A stretch of 64,000 nucleotides of DNA, from assembly GCF_900091495.1 (NCBI RefSeq), contig NZ_LT607413.1, positions 1,860,001 through 1,924,000 of the forward strand, given 5' to 3'. The stretch comes from Micromonospora echinospora (GTDB lineage: Bacteria; Actinomycetota; Actinomycetes; Mycobacteriales; Micromonosporaceae). A program made the position numbers and the translations under genes. Shown one piece after another: positions 48,658 through 57,022 of this stretch. A model generated the notes under the pieces. That model was not told where the DNA came from. It made no database searches and was given only the letters and a program-made list of their open reading frames with translations. Each line of letters opens with the position of its first letter. Within the stretch, counting starts at the first letter, position 1.

Positions 48658-49560
48658 GTGATCGTCAACATCGAACTGATCGCCATGGTCTCCGGGGCGG
48701 CCTGCGTGGCCGGGCTGGTGCTGGCGGTGGTCGCCCTGGTCGGCACCACCCGCCCGCCGGGCCCCGGACCGGGCGGCGGGGCGGGCCTGCGCCGGCTCTG
48801 GCTCGGCTCCGGCACCAGCCGCCGGGAACAGCGGCGTCACCAGACCCTGCTGGTGGGGGCGGTGGTGGCCGGCGCGCTGGCGTTCCTGCTGACCGGGCTG
48901 CCCGTGGTCGGGCTGCTGGTCACCGTGGCGGTGCCCGGCGCGCCGTGGCTCTTCTCGGTCGGTCAGGCCGAGCAGCGGGCCATCGCCCGGATCGAGGCGG
49001 TCGGCGAGTGGACCCGCCGGCTCAAGGACATCTCCGCCACCGGCCAGGGCCTCCAGCAGGCCATCGTCGGCACCATCGCCACCGCGCCACCGGAGATCGA
49101 GGAGGAGGTACGCCTGCTCGCCGCCCGGCTCCAGGCCGGCTGGCTGGCCCGTCCCGCGCTGCTCGCGTTCGCCGACGACATCGGCGACCCGGTCGCCGAC
49201 CAGGTGGTGGCGGCGTTGATCCTGCACCTCACCGACCGGGGCGAGCGTCTCGGCGACGTGCTCGGGGCGATCGCCGGGGCGGCGGCGGCCGAGGTGGCGA
49301 CCCGGCGGGAGATCGAGGCGAAACGCACCCAGCCCCGGTTCGCGGTCCGCTTCCTCACCGGGATGACCCTGGCCACCCTCGCGTACGGGTTGCTGAACAC
49401 CGACTACATCCGCCCGTACGGCACTCCGACCGGGCAGGTCGTGATGGTGGTGCTCGGTGCCGCCTTCATCGCCCTGCTGGCCTGGGTGCGGTCGATGAGC
49501 CAGCCCCCGCGTCCGGCGCGCTTCCTGCCCGCCCCCGATCCGGAGGACGCGCTCGCATGA
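48658..49560 (+). CDS. tadB: TadB-like inner-membrane pilus assembly protein (GspF domain)
   Basis: This is a 300-aa protein with an N-terminal helix, a hydrophobic pair near 70-100 and two C-terminal helices (LTGMTLATLAYGLL, VVMVVLGAAFIALLAWV). The GspF/T2SSF segment lies between (VGEWTRRLKDISATGQGLQQ and DQVVAALILHLTDRGERLGDVL). GTG at 48658 is the first start in this frame after the tadA stop. It forms the platform together with TadC. Confidence 0.88.
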   Translation: MIVNIELIAMVSGAACVAGLVLAVVALVGTTRPPGPGPGGGAGLRRLWLGSGTSRREQRRHQTLLVGAVVAGALAFLLTGLPVVGLLVTVAVPGAPWLFSVGQAEQRAIARIEAVGEWTRRLKDISATGQGLQQAIVGTIATAPPEIEEEVRLLAARLQAGWLARPALLAFADDIGDPVADQVVAALILHLTDRGERLGDVLGAIAGAAAAEVATRREIEAKRTQPRFAVRFLTGMTLATLAYGLLNTDYIRPYGTPTGQVVMVVLGAAFIALLAWVRSMSQPPRPARFLPAPDPEDALA

Positions 49561-50432
49561 TCCTCAACTGGCATCTCACCCTCGCCGTCGTCGGCGGCGC
49601 GGCGGTCGGGCTGGGGGTGTTCCTGGTGGTCCGGGAGATGCTGCCGGCCACCCCGGCGCTGGGTCCGGCGCTGCGCCGGCTGCACCAGCCGCCGACCGCC
49701 GCCCGGGCGGTGACCGCGTCCGCCGCCCGGAATCCGGAGTGGCTGACCGGGGCGGCCCGCTGGCTGCGCCCGCCGCACCGGCAGCTCGCGCTGATCGGCC
49801 AGACCCCCGAGCAGTACGCCCTCTCGGTGCTGCTCTCCGCACTGATCGGGCTCGCCACGCCGACCCTGGCGGCGGCCTTCCTGGCCGTGATGGGCATCGG
49901 CCTGCCGTTCGTCGTACCGGTGCTGGGCAGCCTGGGGATGGCCTTCCTCGCCGCGCTGATCGCGCACCGCTCGGTAATCCAGAAGGCCGACAAGGCCCGG
50001 GCGCAGTTCCGGCTGGCAGTCTGCACCTATCTCGACCTGGTCGCCCTGCAACTGTCCGCCGCGCACGGGCCGGTGCAGTCCCTGGAGCGGGCGGCGGAGG
50101 TCTGCGACGGCTGGGTCTTCGACCGGATCCGCGAGGCGCTGCGGATCGCCCAGATGCAGATGCACTCGCCCTGGGACGAGCTGCGCGACCTGGCCGACAA
50201 GATCGGCATCCCGGAGCTGGGGGACGTCGGCGCGATCATGCGTTCCTCTGGCAGCGAGGGCGCGCAGGTGCACGAGACCCTGCGCAGCCGCGCCGACGCG
50301 CTGCGCGACCAGATCCGCACGGACAACCTGGCCCACGCCGAGGGCATCACCAGTCGGCTCGACGTCCCCGGCTCGCTGCTGGTGTTCGTGCTGCTCGGCT
50401 TCATCGTCTATCCGTTCCTGGCCCGCCTGTAG
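49557..50432 (+). CDS. tadC: TadC-like inner-membrane pilus assembly protein (GspF domain)
   Basis: This is a 291-aa protein overlapping tadB by 4 bp (ATGA). It has an N-terminal helix, a central pair (LIGLATPTLAAAFLAVMGIG and onward) and a C-terminal helix. The GspF core holds CTYLDLVALQLSAAHGPVQSLERAAEV and IGIPELGDVGAIMRSSGSEGAQVHETL. That is the canonical second platform protein. Confidence 0.88.
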   Translation: MILNWHLTLAVVGGAAVGLGVFLVVREMLPATPALGPALRRLHQPPTAARAVTASAARNPEWLTGAARWLRPPHRQLALIGQTPEQYALSVLLSALIGLATPTLAAAFLAVMGIGLPFVVPVLGSLGMAFLAALIAHRSVIQKADKARAQFRLAVCTYLDLVALQLSAAHGPVQSLERAAEVCDGWVFDRIREALRIAQMQMHSPWDELRDLADKIGIPELGDVGAIMRSSGSEGAQVHETLRSRADALRDQIRTDNLAHAEGITSRLDVPGSLLVFVLLGFIVYPFLARL

Positions 50433-50461
50433 ACCCGAACCCCGACACGAGGAGCACCCCG

Positions 50462-50659
50462 ATGGCTTTCTTCACCTACCTGCACGTCGTCGTGAGCACA
50501 CGGCTGGCCGAGTTGCGCCGCGACGGCGAGCGCGGCGACAGCCCGGTCCCGACCGCCGTGATCATCGCCGGCCTGGTGATCGCCGCAGCGGCCGTCACCG
50601 CCGCCGTCCTCGACAAGGCCGGGGATTGGATGGACTCCATCGACGGCCCCACCCCCTAG
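50462..50659 (+). CDS. Small Flp-pilin-like protein (65 aa)
   Basis: ATG at 50462 follows GAGGAGCACCCC. A charged N-terminus (STRLAELRRDGERGDS) is followed by one hydrophobic helix (VIIAGLVIAAAAVTAAVL) and a short acidic tail. This is the plan of a class III/Flp prepilin, cut before the helix by the prepilin peptidase. Its position between tadC and the tadE-type genes supports that it is the major pilin. The usual G/XXXXEY cleavage motif is not seen: there is no Glu at +5. Confidence 0.7.
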   Translation: MAFFTYLHVVVSTRLAELRRDGERGDSPVPTAVIIAGLVIAAAAVTAAVLDKAGDWMDSIDGPTP

Positions 50660-50666
50660 CCGAACC

Positions 50667-51110
50667 GTGATTCGACCGATCCGTGTCACCGGTCGCCGGG
50701 TGGTCGCCGCCACCCGGCTCCGACTCGTGTCCGGCGGGGCCGACCGGGGAGCCAACCCGGTCGAGCTGGCCGTGGTCATGCCGGCGATCCTGCTGCTCCT
50801 CTTCGGGTCGATCCAGGTCGCGGCCTGGTTCCTGGCCCGGAGCACGGCGATGCACGCCGCGCAGAGCGGGGTGAACGCGCAACGCGTCCACCAGGCCCCG
50901 GCCGGAGCGGGTGTGGAACGGGGAAACGCCTTCCTCGCCGCTGCCGGAGACTGGCTGGCCAAGCCGGAGTTGAGCTGCGCCAGCACGGCCACCGAGGTCA
51001 CCTGCACGGTGACCGGAAAGTCGATCTCGGTGGTCCCTGGGGTGCACCTGACGGTGTCGCAGACCGCCCACGGCACGGTGGAGCGCTGGACCACGGCGGG
51101 CAACCCGTGA
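50667..51110 (+). CDS. tadE: TadE-like minor pseudopilin
   Basis: This is a 147-aa protein. The family signature is GANPVELAVVMPAILLLLFGSIQ, with the conserved Glu at +5 in the helix, and HAAQSGVNAQRV follows. GTG start 8 bp after the pilin stop. The C-terminal part has a cysteine pair (SCAS and TCTV). TadE is a prepilin-peptidase substrate needed for pilus formation. Confidence 0.85.
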   Translation: MIRPIRVTGRRVVAATRLRLVSGGADRGANPVELAVVMPAILLLLFGSIQVAAWFLARSTAMHAAQSGVNAQRVHQAPAGAGVERGNAFLAAAGDWLAKPELSCASTATEVTCTVTGKSISVVPGVHLTVSQTAHGTVERWTTAGNP

Positions 51111-51619
51111 GCCGGGGAGTCGCCGAACGCCGGTTCCTCGGCCGCCGGCCGGGCCGGCGGAACACCGAGCGCGGTTCGGTGTCGGTGGAGGTGGCGGTGC
51201 TCGCGCCCGCCTTCATCGCGCTGATGGTGCTGGCCGGGGTGGCCGGGCGTACCGCCGTGGGGGCGGAGGCGATCCAGGCTGCTGCGCACGACGCGGCCCG
51301 CGCCGCCTCGATCTCCCGGGACGCCGGCACGGGCCGGGACGCCGCCGTCGCCGCCGCCACCGAACAGCTCAACTGGCAGGGGCTCGACTGCGTCGGCCCA
51401 CCGTCGTTCAGCTTCACCGGGTCGGTGGACGGTGCGCCGACCAGCTTCGAGCGGGCGTACGCAGCCGCCCCGGGGCAACCGGCGGCGGTCTCGGTGCAGG
51501 TGAGCTGCACGGTGTCGTTCGCCGACATCCACCTGTCGAGCGTGCCCGGGATGCCGGCCGGCCGGCCGGTGTCGGCGCGCTTCACCTCGCCGCTGGACAG
51601 CTACCGGAGCCGGGGATGA
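51107..51619 (+). CDS. TadE/TadF-like minor pseudopilin
   Basis: This is a 170-aa protein overlapping tadE by 4 bp (GTGA). The basic start GRRPGRRNTERGS precedes VSVEVAVLAPAFIALMVLAG, again with the Glu in the helix. The rest has AAHDAARAASISR and a pair of cysteines (LDCVG and VSCTV). It is parallel in build to the neighbour and likely a second minor pilin. Confidence 0.83.
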   Translation: MSRGVAERRFLGRRPGRRNTERGSVSVEVAVLAPAFIALMVLAGVAGRTAVGAEAIQAAAHDAARAASISRDAGTGRDAAVAAATEQLNWQGLDCVGPPSFSFTGSVDGAPTSFERAYAAAPGQPAAVSVQVSCTVSFADIHLSSVPGMPAGRPVSARFTSPLDSYRSRG

Positions 51620-52107
51620 GCCGCCACCGGTTCCCGGCACCCGGGGCGGGCGGCCGACGGTCGCCGAAGCCCGGGTCCGGTCGTGGCCGGGGGTTCCGGG
51701 GGGACGAGGGCCGGGTGAGCCTCTTCCTCGCGGTGAGCATGGTCGGCGTACTCATGATCATCGGGCTGGCCTTCGACGGCACCGGGCAGCTACGCACCAT
51801 GCACCGGGCGGACAACCTCGCCGCCGAGGCGGCCCGGACCGGCGGCCAGGCCATCGACCGGGCACAGGCGATCAACGGCGGCAAGAAGGAGATCGACGAG
51901 GTGGCCGCCACCGCCGCGGTGCGGCACTACCTGACGGCTGCCGGCGTCACCGACCACACCGTGAGCTTCCCCGTGGTGGACGGCGAGAAGCAGATCACCG
52001 TCCGACTGACCATCACCTACGACAGGTACCTGCTCGGCTTGTTCGACCTCACCGACTCCGTGACCGTCTCCGGCGAGGCGACCGCACGCGCCATCACCGG
52101 ACCGTAG
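51616..52107 (+). CDS. TadG-like pseudopilin (putative Flp helix-loop protein)
   Basis: This is a 163-aa protein overlapping its neighbour (ATGA). It has a 30-residue basic/Gly-Pro head, then GDEGRVSLFLAVSMVGVLMIIGLAFDGTGQ, which is the TadG-type helix. ADNLAAEAARTGGQAIDRA follows, and then strands with TVRLTITYDRYLL. It lacks the large vWA domain of full TadG proteins, as is common in actinobacteria. Confidence 0.8.
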   Translation: MSRHRFPAPGAGGRRSPKPGSGRGRGFRGDEGRVSLFLAVSMVGVLMIIGLAFDGTGQLRTMHRADNLAAEAARTGGQAIDRAQAINGGKKEIDEVAATAAVRHYLTAAGVTDHTVSFPVVDGEKQITVRLTITYDRYLLGLFDLTDSVTVSGEATARAITGP

Positions 52108-52121
52108 AGAGGAAGGCCGCC

Positions 52122-53207
52122 ATGGCCGCATCCCGTTCCGCCCGGCGGACCGGTCAGGTCCTCACCGGCTTCGGCGCGCTCGTCGTGCTCGGCGCGGTAC
52201 TGGTCGGGGGGCCCGCCGCCCTCGTCGCCCTCGCCGGCAATCCGCTGCCCGCCGAGGTGCCCACACTGGACACCGTCGGCACGGCACTGACCAGTCGGGA
52301 CGACGGGCAGCTCTTCCTCCGGGCCCTGGCGGTGCTCGGCTGGTTCGGATGGGCGACCTTCGCGTTCTCCGTCCTGGTGGAGTTGCTCGCCCAGGTGCTG
52401 CGCCGGCCGACGCCGAAGCTGCCCGGCATGCGCAACCAGCAGCGCGCGGCGGCGGCGCTGGTCGGGTCGGTCGCCCTGATCATCGCGGCCAGCCCGGCGG
52501 CGACCGCGGCGACCGCCACGTACGGGATGTCGGCCCCCACCGCCACGTACGCCGTGTCGGCGACCGGACCGGCCACGGCGTCGCCACCCACCACCGTCAC
52601 CCCGGTCGCCCGGGGCGTGGCCCCGGTGGTCGGCGCGGTGGAGCGGACCGCGACCACCGACCAGACCCAGGTGTACCGGGTGGCCAAGGGCGACTACCTG
52701 GGCGAGGTCGCCGAGCGCTACCTGGAGGACTTCCAGAGCTACCGGGTGCTGGTCAAGCTGAACAAGCTCGGCGATCCGGACCGGATCCACCCGGGACAGT
52801 TGATCAGACTGCCCCACCAGGCCGACGACGGCGGTGCCCGGCCGCACGCCACCGGTCGGCTGGTGCACAAGCCGTCGCCGCGCCCGGCTCCGCCGCCGGC
52901 GTCCCCCGTCCCGGACGAGGTGCCGGACCAGGCTCCCCAGCAGGCGCCCGACCAGGGTCCGCGCCAGGTCACGCCGGAGCCGCCGACCACCGAGTGGCCG
53001 CAGGAGGAGGCCCCGCCGATGACCGTCGGGGCGGCCCGGCCGGGTCAGGAGGACCGGGTCAACCGGCCGTTGGCGGTTTCCGCCGTGGTCGCCGTGGCGA
53101 GCATCGTCGGCGCGCAGATCGGGGCGGTGCTCGGCCTGCGCCGTCGGCCCGCGTCGTCGGCAGGCACCCGCGCCCCGCTGGGTAGCGGTCGCCATCGGCG
53201 TGACTAG
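52122..53207 (+). CDS. LysM-domain membrane protein closing the tad operon
   Basis: This is a 361-aa protein. Two N-terminal membrane helices flank a loop (14-40 and 65-85). A third hydrophobic segment lies near 110-130. The LysM domain follows (about 185-230: YRVAKGDYLGEVAERYLEDF and DPDRIHPGQLIRLP), then a Pro/Gln-rich stalk and a last helix. LysM/BTAD-type proteins commonly stand at the end of actinobacterial tad loci and may anchor the machine to peptidoglycan. Confidence 0.83.
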   Translation: MAASRSARRTGQVLTGFGALVVLGAVLVGGPAALVALAGNPLPAEVPTLDTVGTALTSRDDGQLFLRALAVLGWFGWATFAFSVLVELLAQVLRRPTPKLPGMRNQQRAAAALVGSVALIIAASPAATAATATYGMSAPTATYAVSATGPATASPPTTVTPVARGVAPVVGAVERTATTDQTQVYRVAKGDYLGEVAERYLEDFQSYRVLVKLNKLGDPDRIHPGQLIRLPHQADDGGARPHATGRLVHKPSPRPAPPPASPVPDEVPDQAPQQAPDQGPRQVTPEPPTTEWPQEEAPPMTVGAARPGQEDRVNRPLAVSAVVAVASIVGAQIGAVLGLRRRPASSAGTRAPLGSGRHRRD

Positions 53208-53262
53208 GTCGTCTCCTGCGGGTTACACCGCTCGCTCGTCGACCGGTGCCGGCTGTTCGCGG

Positions 53263-53285
53263 TCACGCTGGGTACGCCAGCGTGA
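53263..53285. terminator. Perfect 9-bp hairpin after the tad operon
   Basis: TCACGCTGG, loop GTACG, CCAGCGTGA. It lies 56 bp after the last tad gene and 76 bp before the end of the convergent Rieske gene. No T tract follows, so termination is a guess. Confidence 0.5.
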
Positions 53286-53360
53286 GAGTGGCGGCGGATC
53301 CCCACGGTGAGTGACTCCGCGCCGGACGGCGCGCCGATGTCGGTCACGCGCCGACGCGGG

Positions 53361-54200
53361 TCAGGCCAGGCGGGTCTGGAGGACACCGTCGACGACCCGG
53401 GTGGCGAGCACCTGCTGGTCGTTGGCGGCCGGCCCGTGGACGACCTTGCCGCCGCTGTTCAGCTGGAAGGTGCTGCCGTGCCAGGGGCAGACGACGCACG
53501 GGTGACCGTCGACCTCCCGCACCTCGCCCTGGCCGAGCGGCCCGCTCTGGTGCGGACAGCGTTCCAGCATCACGGTGACGTCGTCGCCGTGCCGGTAGAC
53601 GATCACCGAGACGTCGTCGATCTCGCGGGTGACCAGTTCCCGGTCCGGCAGGCTGGACAGGTCGGCGAGCGGGTGCCAGCCGTCACCGATCAGGTGCGCC
53701 TCGGAGACGCTCTGGTTGACCTGCGCCCCCTGCTTGTACGCCAGGTGCCCGCCGAGGTACGCCCCGGCGCTCGCCGCGCCGAGTCCGAGGTACGCCAGCG
53801 TCCGCCCGAGGTTGTGCCGGCCGCTCAGCCGGGCGGCGAGTGAGCCGGCGTAGCAGGCCAGGCCGACGGTGTTCGAGGCGGCGTGCACCAGCCCCACCCG
53901 GCGCTGCTCCCGGTTCAGGGCCGCCCAGTCGTTGAGCCCGGTGACGGCGGCCGGCAGGGCGCTGGCCGTACCGACGGCCACCAACGCGGTCGCCGCACGC
54001 CGCTGGCCCGGCATCGCGTCGAGGACGGCGGCGCTGAGCCACGCGCCGACCGGCACCTGCACCAGCGCCGGGTGCAGCGGATGCCCCAGCCACACGCCGT
54101 GCAGCAGGTCACGGACGCGCTGCGGCCGGAGGGTGCTCTGGACTGCCCGCTGGAGGCGGTCGCCGACCCGGTCCAGTCCGGCCGCCTGCTCGATCCTCAT
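53361..54200 (-). CDS. DUF2231 membrane domain fused to Rieske [2Fe-2S] protein
   Basis: This is a 279-aa protein. The N-terminal 160 residues are a DUF2231-type four-helix membrane domain (WLGHPLHPALVQVPVGAWLSA). The C-terminal 105 residues are a Rieske domain. Its two ligand boxes are RCPHQSGPLG and CPWHGSTFQ, with both Cys-His pairs intact. Such fusions are probably membrane electron carriers. The start ATG at 54200 is chosen because the longer frame runs back into bluB. It is convergent with the tad operon. Confidence 0.85.
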   Translation of the reverse strand: MRIEQAAGLDRVGDRLQRAVQSTLRPQRVRDLLHGVWLGHPLHPALVQVPVGAWLSAAVLDAMPGQRRAATALVAVGTASALPAAVTGLNDWAALNREQRRVGLVHAASNTVGLACYAGSLAARLSGRHNLGRTLAYLGLGAASAGAYLGGHLAYKQGAQVNQSVSEAHLIGDGWHPLADLSSLPDRELVTREIDDVSVIVYRHGDDVTVMLERCPHQSGPLGQGEVREVDGHPCVVCPWHGSTFQLNSGGKVVHGPAANDQQVLATRVVDGVLQTRLA

Positions 54201-54352
54201 CAGAAGTGCTCGCACCCGTACCGACTTCCCGGTCCGGGAGCCCGCAAACCGGGCGGCGGTGACGATTTCACCGCCGCCCGGCGTGACCGGGCAGGCGCCA
54301 ACCGGACCGGGGCAGGTGCCGCCCACCGTGCTCGGGCAGCCCGTCGGCGGGT

Positions 54353-54979
54353 TCAGCCGCGCGGCGTCCACCGGTCGTGGTGGATCGCCTCGGCGAGCGG
54401 GCGGGCCTGCCGCCAGCCGTGCCGGGCCAGGTCCGGCACGGTCTCGAAGTGGGTGACCGGCCCGAGGCAGAGCCAGGCGACCGGCCGGATGCCGGCGGGG
54501 ATGCCGAGCAGGTCGGCCAGCCAGGGCTCCCGGTAGAAGGAGACCCAGCCGACGCCGAGTCCCTCGGCCGTGGCGGCGAGCCAGAGGTTCTGGATGGCCA
54601 GGCAGGTCGAGTAGAGGCCGGTGTCGGCGATGGCGTGCCGGCCGAGCACCGCCGGCCCGCCCCGCGACTGGTCGTGGGTGACGACGATCGACAGGGTCGA
54701 CTCCAACACGCCGTCGATCTTGATCCGGGCGAACCGTTCGGCCGCCTCCCCCTCCAGGGTGGCGGCGAAGACGTCCCGTTCGGTGCGGACGTGCTCGTGG
54801 AACCGGCGTCGGGTGTCGGCGTCCCGCACCACGACGAAGTCCCAGGGCTGGGAGTAGCCGACGCTCGGGGCGGCGTGCGCCGCGGTGAGCACCCGGTGCA
54901 ACGCCTCGTCGGGCACCGGTTCCCCGGTGAACTGGGCGCGTACGTCCCGGCGGCGGTGGATGACGTCGTACAGGTCCAT
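54353..54979 (-). CDS. bluB: 5,6-Dimethylbenzimidazole synthase BluB
   Basis: This is a 208-aa nitroreductase-fold protein with BluB features: the start DVIHRRRDVRAQF, APSVGYSQPWDFVVV, RIKIDGVLESTLSIVV, LAIQNLWLAATAEGLGVGWVSFY and WLCLGPV. BluB uses FMNH2 and O2 to break down the flavin itself and make the lower ligand of vitamin B12. The cobalamin riboswitch in front of it fits this role strongly. ATG at 54979. Confidence 0.92.
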   Translation of the reverse strand: MDLYDVIHRRRDVRAQFTGEPVPDEALHRVLTAAHAAPSVGYSQPWDFVVVRDADTRRRFHEHVRTERDVFAATLEGEAAERFARIKIDGVLESTLSIVVTHDQSRGGPAVLGRHAIADTGLYSTCLAIQNLWLAATAEGLGVGWVSFYREPWLADLLGIPAGIRPVAWLCLGPVTHFETVPDLARHGWRQARPLAEAIHHDRWTPRG

Positions 54980-55029
54980 GGGCAGGCTCCCGCTGCGCTC
55001 GGCCCACCCGGCAGGGGTGGGCGCGTGAC

Positions 55030-55215
55030 GCGAGGCCGGTCTTCGGACTCCCGGATCGACGCCGTGCCGTCCGCCTTCCCAGCCCGTGCGGACCAGTGGC
55101 TGCGCTCTTCGCGCGTGGACGGTGGCTCCCCGGTCACCGCGGCGGGCCCGTGCCGGATTCGCACCGGCTTCCCGATTCTCCCCGCTCGCGCGGGGCACCT
55201 CACTCAAGTCGTGCC
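55030..55215 (-). promoter_or_regulatory. Cobalamin (B12) riboswitch upstream of bluB
   Basis: Read on the minus strand, the leader has GGGAAGCCGGTGCGAATCCG. The GCCGCGGTGACC segment is where the CGCCACTG element is expected. The B12-box-like AGTCCGAAGACCGGCC is at 55034-55049. These are the conserved parts of the class-I cobalamin aptamer, in order and spacing. An expression platform of about 50 bases leads to the bluB ATG; CCCACCCCTGCCGGGTGGG in it (about 55000-55020) can form a hairpin. B12 should switch bluB off. Confidence 0.9.
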
Positions 55216-55283
55216 GCCAGCATGGTAACCGGCGGACGGGATTCCGGTCGCCCTCCGAACGGGTCGGACGGCATGCTGCACCC

Positions 55284-56192
55284 ATGTACGCGCACGCCCT
55301 CCGTCCGGAGCCGGTCCCCACCTCCACCGTCGCCCGGCTCGTCGGCGCGGGTCGTCCCGACGCCGTACCGCCGCCGGTGCTGATGCTGCTCGGGATGTTC
55401 TCCACCCAGCTCGGCGCGGCCGTGGCCAAGCAGCTGTTCGGCACCACCAGCCCCGGTGGCACCACCACGCTGCGGCTCGGCTTCGCCGCGCTGATCCTGC
55501 TCGCGGTCGCCCGTCCCGGGCTGCGGCTGGGCTGGCGTACCGGCGGCCTGGTGGTCGGCTTCGGCCTGATGCTCGCGTTGATGAACCTCAGCTTCTATGC
55601 CGCGCTGCACCGGGTGCCGTTGGGCGTGGCGGTGACCATCGGCTTCGCCGGGCCGCTGCTGGTGGGGCTGGCCGGCAGCCGTCGGCTGCTCGACGCCGGC
55701 TGGGCGGTGCTGGCCGGTGGCGGCGTCCTGTTGATCAGTGGGTTGGGCGGGGCTGCGGTCGACGGCCTCGGGCTGCTCTTCTGCGTCGGCACGGCCGTCG
55801 GCTGGGCCGGCTACGTGGTGTTCGGCGGAGCGGTCAGCAAGCGGGTCCCCGGCAGCCGGGGGCTGGCCCTGGGTATGGCCGTCGGCGCGCTCGCCGTGCT
55901 GCCGTTCGGCGTCGCGGGGAGCGGTGCCGCGCTGCTCGACCCGTGGATCCTGCTGCTCGGCGTCGGTGTCGCGCTGCTGTCGTCGGTGCTGCCGTACTCG
56001 GCGGAGATGTCCGCGCTGCGCCGGATGCCGGCCCGGGTGTTCGCGGTGCTGTTGAGCCTCGAACCGGCGATCGGCGCGCTGGTCGGTCTGGTCCTGCTCG
56101 GCGAGCTGCTGACCTGGCCGCAGTTCCTCGGGGTGGCCTGCGTGGTCGGTGCCGCGCTCGGTGCCACGCTGGTCCGCGCCGACCGGGCCTGA
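55284..56192 (+). CDS. EamA-family exporter (RhtA-like)
   Basis: This is a 302-aa protein with ten predicted membrane helices in two EamA halves. The first half has FSTQLGAAVAKQLFG and FYAALHRVPLGVAVTIGFAGPL; the second has LPYSAEMSALRRMPARVFAVLLSLEPAIGALVGL. The latter is close to the RhtA threonine/homoserine exporter pattern. Start ATG at 55284 is 69 bp from the riboswitch on the other strand. Substrate is probably an amino acid or a related metabolite. Confidence 0.87.
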   Translation: MYAHALRPEPVPTSTVARLVGAGRPDAVPPPVLMLLGMFSTQLGAAVAKQLFGTTSPGGTTTLRLGFAALILLAVARPGLRLGWRTGGLVVGFGLMLALMNLSFYAALHRVPLGVAVTIGFAGPLLVGLAGSRRLLDAGWAVLAGGGVLLISGLGGAAVDGLGLLFCVGTAVGWAGYVVFGGAVSKRVPGSRGLALGMAVGALAVLPFGVAGSGAALLDPWILLLGVGVALLSSVLPYSAEMSALRRMPARVFAVLLSLEPAIGALVGLVLLGELLTWPQFLGVACVVGAALGATLVRADRA

Positions 56193-56236
56193 CCGGGGTC
56201 TGGCGCGGCCCGGCCGGAGCCGGGCATCCTGGTCCG

Positions 56237-57013
56237 ATGGGTGTACGGGTCGAGCGCGACGGACCGGTGACCACGGTGATCCTGGACCGGCCGGGGGTCC
56301 GCAACGCCGTCGACGGCCCGACCGCCCGGGCGCTCGCCGACGCGTTCCGCGCCTTCGACGCCGACCCGACCGCCGCCGTGGCCGTGCTCTGGGGAGCGGG
56401 CGGCACCTTCTGTGCCGGCGCCGACCTCAGGGCCATCGGTACGCCGAGCGGAAACCGCGTGGAACCTGAGGGGGACGGCCCGATGGGTCCGACCCGGATG
56501 TCGCTGACCAAGCCGGTCGTCGCCGCGATCTCCGGGTACGCCGTGGCCGGCGGGCTGGAGTTGGCCCTCTGGTGCGACCTGCGGGTGGCCGAGTCCGACG
56601 CGGTGCTCGGGGTCTTCTGCCGGCGGTGGGGGGTGCCGTTGATCGACGGGGGGACGGTGCGCCTGCCCCGGTTGATCGGCGAGAGCCGGGCGTTGGACCT
56701 GATCCTCACCGGCCGACCGGTGCCGGCCGAGGAGGCGTACGCGATGGGTCTGGTCAACCGGCTGGTCGCGCCCGGCGCAGCCCGCGCGGAGGCCGAGCGG
56801 CTCGCCGCCGAGATCGCCCGCGCGCCGCAGCGCTGCCTGCGCAACGACCGGGCTGCGGTACGGGCCGGCGCGGGTCGCCCGGAGGCGGAGGCGATGGCCG
56901 TCGAACTGGCCTACGGCGTCGATTCGCTGACCGAGGCGGCGGCCGGTGTCGCTGCCTTCGCCGCCGGTGCCGGCCGGCACGCCCGCCCCGTCGACCCGGC
57001 CCGGTTCGGTTAG
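56237..57013 (+). CDS. Enoyl-CoA hydratase/isomerase family protein (crotonase)
   Basis: This is a 258-aa crotonase. The oxyanion-hole segments are GGTFCAGADLRAIG and ISGYAVAGGLELALWCDLRVA. The catalytic position after CRRWGVPLIDGGT has Asp rather than Glu, as in several family members with other reactions. No other beta-oxidation gene is adjacent. Substrate unknown. Confidence 0.88.
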   Translation: MGVRVERDGPVTTVILDRPGVRNAVDGPTARALADAFRAFDADPTAAVAVLWGAGGTFCAGADLRAIGTPSGNRVEPEGDGPMGPTRMSLTKPVVAAISGYAVAGGLELALWCDLRVAESDAVLGVFCRRWGVPLIDGGTVRLPRLIGESRALDLILTGRPVPAEEAYAMGLVNRLVAPGAARAEAERLAAEIARAPQRCLRNDRAAVRAGAGRPEAEAMAVELAYGVDSLTEAAAGVAAFAAGAGRHARPVDPARFG

Positions 57014-57022
57014 CCTGCACAC

